Source of the DNA: a bacterium
GTDB taxonomy: Bacteria > Elusimicrobiota > Elusimicrobia > UBA1565 > UBA9628
Assembly: GCA_021822495.1 (NCBI GenBank)
Contig: JAKAQO010000003.1
Span: 124,001 to 188,000, forward strand
Direction of reading: 5' to 3'
DNA length: 64,000 nt
Below are positions 57,360-64,000 of this stretch, one piece after another. A program made the position numbers and the translations under genes. The notes beneath the pieces are model-generated. The model was not told where the DNA came from. It worked only from the letters and a program-made list of their open reading frames with translations, and did no database searches. Each line of letters begins with the position of its first letter. Within the stretch, counting starts at the first letter, position 1.

Positions 57360-58426
57360 TAGAGCTTAACCGCGTCTTCCGCCATCTCAAACATCTTTTC
57401 AATCGGCTTTTTGGCCCTTTCCGCGATTTCTTTCGGAACTTCTATGACGCTTGAAGGTTGCGGGTCTTCAAGAGCCCGCAAGATGGACTTTAAATCCGTC
57501 GCCCGCATGTGGGGACAAAGGCGGCACATAGGCACAAAGACCTTATCGGGAAATTCCGTTCGCGCCAAATCTCCAAGTCCGCATTCCGTAATCAACATAT
57601 AATAAGGAGCCTTGGTTTTTTCAACATAGCGCATCATGTCTCCAGTTCCGCCAACTAAATCAACCACGGAAACAAGTCCCGGGCTACATTCTGAATGAGC
57701 CAAAATCTTGACCCCGGGATAAATTTTTCGGTAATAATCAATGGAAGAAGCGTCAAAATTTTCATGGACGATACAGCGGCCTTTCCAAAGGATAATCTCC
57801 GCGCCGATTTTTTTATTGAGAGCTTTAGCCAGATTCTTTCCCATGAGCTCATCCGGTAAAAAGATGATTTTTTTATGCGCCTCGAACAATTTAGAGAGTA
57901 TCTTTGGCGCGTTAGCGCTGGTCACAATCACATCCGACTCAGCTTTGACCTCGGCAGAAGTATTGATATAGGTCGCAACTGGAGCCCCTGGGTGTTCCGC
58001 GCGCAGTTTACGAACGTCTTCGCCGCTGATACTTTCAGACAGAGAACATCCTGCCTGGGGAGCCGGCAATAAAACTTCTTTTTCCGGGTTTAAAATTTTG
58101 GCGGTCTCGGCCATGAAACGCACACCACAAAAAATAATACGCTCAGCCGGGCTTTTTTGGCAGAGGCGCGCGAGTTTGTAGGAATCCCCGATAAAATCCG
58201 CCACTCCGTGAAGAATTTCGGCCCGTTGATAGACATGAGCCGGAATTACGGCGCGCTTTTCTTTTTTGAGAATATTTATTTTCCAGGTCAATTCCGCGCA
58301 ACGTCGCAGATCATCTTCCGAATAGCCCAAATCGCCCAGCCCTTTTCCAAAAAGCCGCTCGGCTTCAAGAGCAATGTCTTTCTCCGTCGGCTCTGGGGAT
58401 TTTGAAATAGTCTTAATAGAATTCAT
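57359..58426 (-). CDS. nadA: Quinolinate synthase
   Basis: A 355-aa [4Fe-4S] enzyme condensing iminoaspartate and DHAP to quinolinate in NAD synthesis. VIPAHVYQRAEILHGVADFIGDSYKLA, FCGVRFMAETAKILNPEKEVLLP, the three cluster Cys in AGCSLS, ITECGL and CRLCPHM, and AHSECSPGLV identify it. No nadB or nadC is in the window. The cluster requirement fits the neighbouring SUF operon. Confidence 0.95.
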   Translation of the reverse strand: MNSIKTISKSPEPTEKDIALEAERLFGKGLGDLGYSEDDLRRCAELTWKINILKKEKRAVIPAHVYQRAEILHGVADFIGDSYKLARLCQKSPAERIIFCGVRFMAETAKILNPEKEVLLPAPQAGCSLSESISGEDVRKLRAEHPGAPVATYINTSAEVKAESDVIVTSANAPKILSKLFEAHKKIIFLPDELMGKNLAKALNKKIGAEIILWKGRCIVHENFDASSIDYYRKIYPGVKILAHSECSPGLVSVVDLVGGTGDMMRYVEKTKAPYYMLITECGLGDLARTEFPDKVFVPMCRLCPHMRATDLKSILRALEDPQPSSVIEVPKEIAERAKKPIEKMFEMAEDAVKL

Positions 58427-59126
58427 TTCTCATCTCTGGAAAATTAGTAAAAATTCCATCCACCCCGATTTTTTGAAGCTTCCTTGCCTCTTGGATTCTA
58501 TTAATGGTGTAGACCAAAACCTTAAACCCCTTTGCATGAGCCTCAGAGACAATTTGAGCATTAACCTGCCGCCCGCTCAAATTCAGGCTCTCCGCTCTCA
58601 ACTCCTCCATCTCTTTAAACGCTCTTGAAATAGAAGTTCTCCCCAAAAGATATCCTATGCGCGCTTTTTCGTCCAAAGCCCGAAAATGAAACAAGGCCTC
58701 ATGATCAAAACTGGAAATGAGAAACTGGGACATTTGGGCTTGTCTTTTAAGCAAGCGACTTAGCTTCTCTTCTATTTTAGGATAAATTCGGCACCCGCCT
58801 TTCATCTCAATGTTGATCTCCGCTTTCTTTCCCACCAACTTCAAGACCTCATCCAAAGTTGGAATCCCCTCGCCCGCATATTCTTTTGCGAACCAGGAAC
58901 CCGCGTCCATTTTTTTCATTTGCGAGGCGCTGTAGGTCTCAACTCGCCCCGGCATTTTCGCGACTCTTTTGAGAGTGTCATCATGGATGACAACCAGCCG
59001 CCCATCCCGGCTTTCGGCGATATCAAGTTCAAGGGCTTTTGCCTTCATCTCAAGGGCCTTCTTAAAAGAGGCCAAGGTGTTTTCCGGGGCATGGGCGCTC
59101 GCCCCTCTATGAGCGATAAATTCCAT
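58413..59126 (-). CDS. Glycerophosphodiester phosphodiesterase
   Basis: A 237-aa TIM-barrel GDPD hydrolysing glycerophosphodiesters. EFIAHRGASAHAPENTLASF (catalytic His with Arg-Gly and metal-binding PENT), ALELDIAESRDGRLVVIHDDTLKR (Glu-Asp and second His) and the C-terminal LVYTINRIQEARKLQKIGVDGIFTNFP are typical. No signal peptide, so UgpQ-like and cytosolic. It overlaps both neighbours. Confidence 0.94.
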   Translation of the reverse strand: MEFIAHRGASAHAPENTLASFKKALEMKAKALELDIAESRDGRLVVIHDDTLKRVAKMPGRVETYSASQMKKMDAGSWFAKEYAGEGIPTLDEVLKLVGKKAEINIEMKGGCRIYPKIEEKLSRLLKRQAQMSQFLISSFDHEALFHFRALDEKARIGYLLGRTSISRAFKEMEELRAESLNLSGRQVNAQIVSEAHAKGFKVLVYTINRIQEARKLQKIGVDGIFTNFPEMRNEFY

Positions 59127-59934
59127 CAGGACACCTCGAAAGTCGATCTAAAAATCTTTGATAAATTTCATCCGGAATTTGAACTCCGAAAACTTTATCC
59201 CGCCCGCTTCCCGGGCCGTGGAAATCGCTCCCGCCGGTTAAAAGCAGATTCTTTGAGTGCCCCAAATCCCGCCATTTTTGGGGGTGATTTAAATCCGCGT
59301 AATAACCCTCAAGGCCCTCAAGTCCAGCTTCCATCCACTCCGAAATTCTTTCGGATTTTTTGATGAGATGGGGATGAGCCAAGGAGGCAAAGCCTCCAAA
59401 GAGACGAATAATTTCAATGGCCTCTTTCGGAGACGGGCCCAAGGACTCGACATAGCCGGGCTTTCCTCCGCTTAAGAAACGGTCAAAGGCTTCTTGCCTG
59501 CTTTTGACGATACCTTTTTTAATCAAGGCGTCCGCGATATGCGGACGCCCCAGACTTTCCTTGGAGACATTCCCGACATCATCTAAAGAAATCGAAAATC
59601 CCAGGGATTTCATCTTCTCAACCATCTTCTCAACCCGCATCAGCCTTCGCGAGCGAAAATCCGACAAAATTTTCATCAAAGACGGCGACTCCCATTCAAA
59701 ACCATAGCCCAAAATATGGACGCCGGAATCAGCGGTATTAATTTCGATTCCACAGGAGACGGGAATATTGCGAGCCTTGGCCGCCTCCAATAATTCCGGA
59801 AATCCCGCCACGCTGTCGTGATCGGTTAAAATTAAAAGCTCAAGACCGGCTTTCTCGGCTCGAACAGCCAAATGCTCCGGGCTTGAAGTTCCATCGGAAT
59901 AATACGAGTGGGTGTGAAAATCTATTTTTTTCAG
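59107..59934 (-). CDS. PHP-domain phosphoesterase with non-ATG start
   Basis: A 275-aa metal-dependent phosphoesterase (TrpH/RNase AM-like). The first metal motif DFHTHSYYSDG lies only if translation begins upstream of the first ATG/GTG/TTG: the frame reads ATT-CTG-AAA-AAA-ATA-GAT directly after the NifU-like gene stop. CTG at 59934 (or ATT at 59937) must serve as start, since the TTG at 59871 would delete the HxH ligands. Other motifs: LILTDHDSVAGF, GIEINTA, SLAHPHL and LTGGSDFHG. Product probably acts on nucleotides or RNA 5' ends. Confidence 0.8.
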   Translation of the reverse strand: MKKIDFHTHSYYSDGTSSPEHLAVRAEKAGLELLILTDHDSVAGFPELLEAAKARNIPVSCGIEINTADSGVHILGYGFEWESPSLMKILSDFRSRRLMRVEKMVEKMKSLGFSISLDDVGNVSKESLGRPHIADALIKKGIVKSRQEAFDRFLSGGKPGYVESLGPSPKEAIEIIRLFGGFASLAHPHLIKKSERISEWMEAGLEGLEGYYADLNHPQKWRDLGHSKNLLLTGGSDFHGPGSGRDKVFGVQIPDEIYQRFLDRLSRCPDGIYRS

Positions 59935-59936
59935 AA

Positions 59937-60182
59937 TTAATTCGCCAGCACGACTTCTTTAATTTCCGGCGCCTCGGCTTTGACCGCTCTCTCAATTCCG
60001 CCCTTTAAAGTCGCTTGCGCGCCAGGACATCCATGGCACGCCCCCTTCAAAAAAACGCTGACGACTCCCCGCTTTTCATCAATCCCGGCCAACGCCACCT
60101 TGCCGCCGTCCATCTCGATATAAGGGCGGATTTTGTCCAGCCCCCTTGAAACTCGATCGCTTAAGACGTCTTCTCTCTTCAC
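59937..60182 (-). CDS. NifU-like C-terminal domain protein (Fe-S carrier)
   Basis: An 81-aa Nfu domain: RPYIEMDGGKVALAGID and the cluster-binding LKGACHGCPGAQATLKGGIERAV (CxxC). Such proteins carry [4Fe-4S] clusters to apo-targets. The start overlaps the Rrf2 gene by 4 bp, placing it in the SUF operon. Confidence 0.92.
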   Translation of the reverse strand: MKREDVLSDRVSRGLDKIRPYIEMDGGKVALAGIDEKRGVVSVFLKGACHGCPGAQATLKGGIERAVKAEAPEIKEVVLAN

Positions 60183-60640
60183 ACGACCGCCTCCGCCTCT
60201 GGCGATGGAAAAATTTGAGCGCGGGAGGTTTTCTCCCCCATTAATTGTTCAATGGTTACGGAATCAAGGTAATCCTCAATCAAGACCCCAAGCTTTCTCC
60301 AAACTGGAGAAATAGCGCAAGAGCCGTGACGTCCACATTCCTTCTCCCCGGATTGATATTTCTCGCAGACATCATCAAAAATCCGTCCGTTCATTGCGCG
60401 CAAAATATCGCCCAGTTTAATTTTTGACGGCGAAAGAGCGAGAATGTATCCCCCCCCGGCGCCTCGTTGGCTTTTCACTAGTCCCGCCCGGCGCAAGTGC
60501 ATGAGAATCTGATCGACAAAATCCGCCGGAATATTTTCAATCTCGGCCAGTTTTTTGGACGAAACCGCTTCTCCTCCGTGGAATTTTCCCAAAGAGACCA
60601 TCAGTCTGGTCGCGTATTCAATGGAACTTGTAATTTTCAT
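60179..60640 (-). CDS. Rrf2-family regulator (IscR-like)
   Basis: A 153-aa repressor with a winged helix (SIEYATRLMVSLG, VSSKKLAEIENIPADFVDQILMHLRRAGLV, QRGAGGGYILA) and three Cys (VCEKYQSGEKECGRHGSC) in the IscR/NsrR cluster region, here spaced 9 and 5. It probably senses Fe-S cluster status and controls the SUF operon. It lies within the operon, not at its head. Whether it binds [2Fe-2S] or [4Fe-4S] cannot be told. Confidence 0.9.
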   Translation of the reverse strand: MKITSSIEYATRLMVSLGKFHGGEAVSSKKLAEIENIPADFVDQILMHLRRAGLVKSQRGAGGGYILALSPSKIKLGDILRAMNGRIFDDVCEKYQSGEKECGRHGSCAISPVWRKLGVLIEDYLDSVTIEQLMGEKTSRAQIFPSPEAEAVV

Positions 60641-60642
60641 AT

Positions 60643-60972
60643 TTAGAATAACCCCAATTGTTCTTTTGCTTCCTCACTCGCCATCGTCTTTGGATCCCAA
60701 GGCGGATCAAAAACCAGGTCAATATCCACTTGTTCCATGCCTACGATTTTAGCGAGAGAACCGTGCGCCGAGGAAAGAAGCATCGGCCCATAAGGACATG
60801 CGGGAGATGTCAAACTCATGTATACTTTCACCATCGGCGTCTCGCCTTTGCGAATTTCCGCCCCGTAAATAAGGCCCAAATCCACGATGCTCATATGAAT
60901 CTCGGGATCAAAAACCGGGCGCAAGGCGTCTCCAATTTCCTTAAAAGTGATTTCTTTCGTTAACTCACTCAC
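60643..60972 (-). CDS. DUF59/MIP18-family Fe-S assembly protein (SufT-like)
   Basis: A 109-aa protein with FDPEIHMSIVDLGLIYG, the MIP18/PaaD signature, and TSPACPYGPMLLSSA with the conserved Cys, ending VFDPPWDPKTMASEEAKEQLG. SufT-type proteins help mature Fe-S proteins. The GTG at 60972 overlaps the sufU stop as GTGA, better than an upstream extension inside sufU. Confidence 0.9.
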   Translation of the reverse strand: MSELTKEITFKEIGDALRPVFDPEIHMSIVDLGLIYGAEIRKGETPMVKVYMSLTSPACPYGPMLLSSAHGSLAKIVGMEQVDIDLVFDPPWDPKTMASEEAKEQLGLF

Positions 60973-61427
60973 GCGGTTTTCTCCTCCGGGAAACTTTTTT
61001 GAATCGTGTTCCAAGCCAAGGTCGCGCATTTGACGCGCAGGGGAAATTTCCGAACGCCCTCAAGAGACTTCATCACCGAAAGTTCCGGCGGCAAAACTTC
61101 AAGCGGGGTTTTAGATAGCATCATGTCCTTGAAAGCCAAAACCAGTTCGCGCGCTTGTTTAGGGGTTTTCCCTTCCAGACATTCCGCCATCATCGCGGAA
61201 GAAGCCTGGCTAATCACGCAGCCGTGCCCGCTATAGCGAATTTTTTCAATACTCCCATCCGCCTTTCCGGTTTTCATCGTAATTTCAATCTCATCTCCGC
61301 AAACGGGGTTAATCCCGTGAGAATGAAAATCCGCGCCTTCAACCGTTCCCTTATGAGCCCCGCTTTGGGAATAATCCAAGAGGATATCCTGATAAAGCTC
61401 TTTGAGCTCTTGATCTCCTTCCATCAC
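60969..61427 (-). CDS. sufU: SufU-type Fe-S scaffold/sulfur-transfer protein
   Basis: A 152-aa IscU-fold protein: GINPVCGDEIEI, YSGHGCVISQASSAMMAE and FPLRVKCATLAWNTI supply the three conserved Cys, with the insertion typical of SufU between the second and third. SufU accepts sulfur from SufS. It overlaps sufS by 4 bp. Confidence 0.94.
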   Translation of the reverse strand: MMEGDQELKELYQDILLDYSQSGAHKGTVEGADFHSHGINPVCGDEIEITMKTGKADGSIEKIRYSGHGCVISQASSAMMAECLEGKTPKQARELVLAFKDMMLSKTPLEVLPPELSVMKSLEGVRKFPLRVKCATLAWNTIQKSFPEEKTA

Positions 61428-62677
61428 TTGGCCCCTGCCGTTTTTAATTTAGGCTTAAAAAACTCGACGGTTTTTCGAAGCGCATGGCCAAAAATTTCGA
61501 CTTCTTCAAGCGTATTGTAAAAGTAAAAACTGGCGCGCGCGGTTCCGCCAACGCCCAGACATCTCATGAGGGGTTGACAACAGTGATGCCCGGTCCTGAC
61601 CGCCACTCCCTCTAAATCCAAGGAAGTTCCCACGTCATGCGAGTGAAGGCCTCTTAAATTAAAAGAAATGACTCCGCCGCGGCCTTGAGGAAGCGGAGAA
61701 CCGTAGAGTTCGACTTCCGGCTCATTTTTTAAAATCTCAAGAGTCCTTTTTAAGAGCGCTTGCTCCTGATCTTCAATGGCGGCAAAACCAATTTGAGAAA
61801 GATATTTTAAGGCCTCCGGGAAAACGGCGGCTTCGGCAATCGCCGGGGTCCCGGCTTCGAATTTCGCCGGCAAAACATTTGGCGTGAAACTCTCAAGCTC
61901 CACTCTCTCAATCATGTCTCCGCCGCCTAGAAAAGGATCCATGCCCTCAAGCAAACTTTCCCGGCCGTAGAGAACCCCAAGCCCCGTCGGACCCAACATC
62001 TTGTGAGCGGAAAAAGCTAAAAAATCGCAGTCCCAGTCCTGGACATCGGTTTTAAAATGCGGAGTCCACTGGGAAGCGTCAATAAGGGTTTTCGCGCCCG
62101 CCTGTTTAGCCAAGCCAATGATTTCTTTAACGGGCGGAAGCGTCCCTAAGACATTTGAGGCCGCGGTAAAAGAAATAAGTTTAGTTTTATCTGAAAAAAG
62201 TTTTTTCGCTTCGGACAAATCCAAATCCCCGTTTTTCTCAATCGGAATAAAGCGAAGCTTGACTGATTTTTCCTTGGATAAAATCTGCCACGGCACTAAA
62301 TTTGAATGATGTTCCAGTTCTGTGAGAATGATTTCATCGCCGGATTTAAGAAATTTGCGGCCCCAGGAATGAGCGACCAGATTGATCGCCTCGGTGGCGT
62401 TCCGAGTAAAAACAATCGTTTCGGGCTTGGGGGCGTTGATAAAACTCGCGGTTTTTTGGCGCGACTCTTCAACCAGGGTCGTCGCTTCGTCCGAAAGGGT
62501 ATGCGCCCCGCGGTGAATGTTTCCGTTATGATTCTCATAGAAAGAACTTAAGGCGGAAATGAGGGACTTCGGCTTTTGCGTCGTCGCCGCATTGTCAAAA
62601 TAAACGAGGGGTTTTCCATGCACCTTTCTGGAGAGAATGGGGAAATCCCGGCGAATTTCCGAAACCTCAAAGCCCAT
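61424..62677 (-). CDS. sufS: Cysteine desulfurase SufS
   Basis: A 417-aa PLP enzyme releasing sulfur from cysteine. YFDNAATTQKP, NIHRGAHTLSDEAT, TRNATEAINLVAHSWG, TELEHHSNLVPWQ, FLAFSAHKMLGPTGLGVLYG (PLP Lys) and RTGHHCCQPLM (catalytic Cys) are class II group features. The ATG at 62677 has AGAGG upstream and starts MGFEVSEIRRDFPILSRK; the longer frame lies within sufD. It overlaps sufD by 11 bp. Confidence 0.96.
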   Translation of the reverse strand: MGFEVSEIRRDFPILSRKVHGKPLVYFDNAATTQKPKSLISALSSFYENHNGNIHRGAHTLSDEATTLVEESRQKTASFINAPKPETIVFTRNATEAINLVAHSWGRKFLKSGDEIILTELEHHSNLVPWQILSKEKSVKLRFIPIEKNGDLDLSEAKKLFSDKTKLISFTAASNVLGTLPPVKEIIGLAKQAGAKTLIDASQWTPHFKTDVQDWDCDFLAFSAHKMLGPTGLGVLYGRESLLEGMDPFLGGGDMIERVELESFTPNVLPAKFEAGTPAIAEAAVFPEALKYLSQIGFAAIEDQEQALLKRTLEILKNEPEVELYGSPLPQGRGGVISFNLRGLHSHDVGTSLDLEGVAVRTGHHCCQPLMRCLGVGGTARASFYFYNTLEEVEIFGHALRKTVEFFKPKLKTAGAK

Positions 62678-63998
62678 CGAAAGACCTCTCAAGGCCGGAT
62701 TTTTTAGACAGAAGTTCCAAGACCGCCAAGCGAACGCTCTCAACGGGAATTGAGTTGACAACCTCGCTCTGAAAGGCATACAGAAGAGCTTCTTTCGCCT
62801 CTTTTTCGCCAAAGCCGCGACTCTTGAGATAGAAAAGGGCGTTTGCGTCCATCTGTCCAATGGCGGATCCGTGCTTACAGCGAACATCATCGGCCTCAAT
62901 TTTAAATTCGGGGCTGGTGTGAACCTGAGACTCTTCCGAAAGAATCAAATTTTTATTGTAGAGACTCGCGTCGGTTTTTTGCGCTTCGGGTTTGACCACA
63001 ATCAAGCCTTCAAAAGCCGCCTTTCCCTGTCCATTTAAAATTCCTTTATAAAGTTCAATGCTTTTCGTGCGCGACTTTGAGTGAGTGATAGTCGTCTTGA
63101 TATTTTTGCTTTGAGAGCCGTTTGAACGGTAGAGCCCGTTAATTAAGCACTCGGCATCTTCGCCCTGAAGTTCAACTTGGACTTCCTGCCTTGAGGAAGA
63201 TTCGCCCAAAAAAACCGAAGAAGCGGAAAAGCGGCTATGCGAAGCCTGATGAACGGCGATGGATTCCAAGTGAAACGCCCCCGCGCCTTCTCTTTCAATG
63301 ATGATTAAATCGAGTTGCGCGCCTTCATCGAGAAAAATTTCAGTGAGCGTATTGGTTAAACAAGCTCCCGGTTCCCCGGCGTATTCTTGAATGACCACCG
63401 CCTTTGCGCGAGGGCCCAGGGCAATTAAGTTCAGAGGATGGGTCATAGACGCATGATTAGAGGGCCGATTGAAGAAAAAAAGATGAATGGGCTTAGGAGA
63501 GACAAATTCCCGCGGCAAAACAATGGCCGCACCGTCTTGAAAGAAAGCCCCGTTTAACGCCTCAAAAGCCCCCAAATTTCCGACGGGGCGATGTCCCCAA
63601 AAATTTTCAAACCGTTCCGGATTGTTTTTTAGAAGAGCGGACAGGCTCCCGGCAATAAAACCTTCCGAATGCGGACTCTTAAGATCGGAAAGATAATGCC
63701 CATTTAAAAATAAAAGAGAGAAGAAATCTTCATGGGAGAAAAGAGAAGAGTCTTTTAAATCCCCGGCGCGGGCGTTTAAGGGAAACTCAAAGAGTTTCCA
63801 CAAAGTCTCTTGAACTTTAGACGCCGGAAAAAACTTCCAACCAGGATTTTTCTCTTCTGGAAACCCAATTTGGGTAAAACGCTCAAAAGAGCGTTTTCTC
63901 AGGCGCTCAACCCAGGGAATTTCCCCTGCGGGCAGATAAGGGGCTGCCTGTTCAAACTCAACTTCCAGCGGGGATTTTTCCAAAACCGCTTCCTTCAT
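62667..63998 (-). CDS. sufD: Fe-S cluster assembly protein SufD
   Basis: A 443-aa beta-helix protein of the SufBCD complex. The N-terminal helical region has ERFTQIGFPEEKNPGWKFF; the core shows LIIIEREGAGAFHLESIAVH, INGLYRSNGSQSKNIKTTITH, KAAFEGLIVVKPEAQKTDASLYNKNLILS and ADDVRCKHGSAIGQMD (conserved Cys-Lys-His-Gly). It ends two bases before the window edge; sufB and sufC presumably lie beyond it. Confidence 0.95.
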   Translation of the reverse strand: MKEAVLEKSPLEVEFEQAAPYLPAGEIPWVERLRKRSFERFTQIGFPEEKNPGWKFFPASKVQETLWKLFEFPLNARAGDLKDSSLFSHEDFFSLLFLNGHYLSDLKSPHSEGFIAGSLSALLKNNPERFENFWGHRPVGNLGAFEALNGAFFQDGAAIVLPREFVSPKPIHLFFFNRPSNHASMTHPLNLIALGPRAKAVVIQEYAGEPGACLTNTLTEIFLDEGAQLDLIIIEREGAGAFHLESIAVHQASHSRFSASSVFLGESSSRQEVQVELQGEDAECLINGLYRSNGSQSKNIKTTITHSKSRTKSIELYKGILNGQGKAAFEGLIVVKPEAQKTDASLYNKNLILSEESQVHTSPEFKIEADDVRCKHGSAIGQMDANALFYLKSRGFGEKEAKEALLYAFQSEVVNSIPVESVRLAVLELLSKKSGLERSFDGL

Positions 63999-64000
63999 CC

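Noticed and set aside
1-64000. CRISPR arrays, rRNA genes, phage structural genes
   Set aside because: No regularly spaced repeats, rRNA signatures, capsid, portal or terminase proteins were seen on either strand.

Overview
The window reads as a chromosomal segment of an uncultivated Gram-negative bacterium with an integrated mobile element in the middle. Outer-envelope traits (lipoproteins, GT9 heptosyltransferase-like enzymes, a type IV pilus minor-pilin cluster, an aa3-type cytochrome oxidase) point to a diderm able to respire oxygen. Gene order and style recall Elusimicrobiota or Omnitrophota metagenome bins, but this is an impression from reading. No rRNA or marker alignment was possible, so the phylum stays open.

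Layout: 0-1.3 kb carries an exported kinase-like protein and the start of a second exported protein. 1.4-4.9 kb has tRNA-Leu, alaS and a TRL-like lipoprotein; 4.9-7.5 kb a Pif1-type helicase and an AAA_14/DUF4143 ATPase. 7.6-13.9 kb is a compact translation operon (PTS EIIA, def, fmt, PASTA protein, a 19-codon ORF, rpe, rpsP, khpA, trmD, rplS, rnhB, yraN) joined by 1-65 bp overlaps. 13.9-22.4 kb runs leftward: an exported lytic transglycosylase, a GYF-like membrane protein, split transketolase, two GT9 enzymes, panB, folK, a membrane protein and dapB. 22.5-27.5 kb holds a broken DUF4143 gene and three minor-pilin genes, one a giant PilV with adhesin-like domains.

27.6-40.6 kb is a 13 kb integrative element in tRNA-Glu, bounded by a 45 bp perfect repeat of the tRNA 3' part. 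Its chassis genes lie at the ends: a large recombinase with excisionase-like HTH domains, two small excisionase-like proteins and a tyrosine integrase, with paired 24 bp arm-type repeats inside each end. The cargo is visibly AT-richer and looks like anti-phage defence: a 1687-aa DUF4011 helicase-nuclease, a small membrane protein plus MTH538-type TIR-like protein, and a divergent TIR protein. A truncated DUF1016 gene, a 50-aa ribbon-helix-helix protein and a GIY-YIG-like protein follow.

40.6-44.7 kb has tRNA-Glu, tRNA-Lys, a neutral-ceramidase-like secreted enzyme, a small periplasmic protein, a DUF2231 membrane protein, a 282 bp MITE-like repeat and another DUF4143 ATPase. 44.7-51 kb is a complete leftward cytochrome oxidase operon (ctaC-D-E-F, two small membrane proteins, ctaA, ctaB, dihaem cytochrome c). 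51-55.3 kb has an exported LOG-family protein and nucleoside salvage (punA, pyrimidine-nucleoside phosphorylase, upp). 55.3-64 kb has an FNR-like regulator, tRNA-His, nadA, a glycerophosphodiesterase, a PHP phosphoesterase and the SUF iron-sulfur operon (sufD, sufS, sufU, a DUF59 protein, an Rrf2 regulator, a NifU-like protein).

Two cross-cutting observations stand out. First, three unlinked genes for exported proteins (kinase, transglycosylase, LOG) share a tandem-palindrome promoter module: the second palindrome ends exactly 34 nt before the start codon in all three, with a -10-like hexamer 6 nt before it. Second, many genes here have a -10 hexamer only 4-8 nt upstream of the start codon, implying frequent leaderless transcription.
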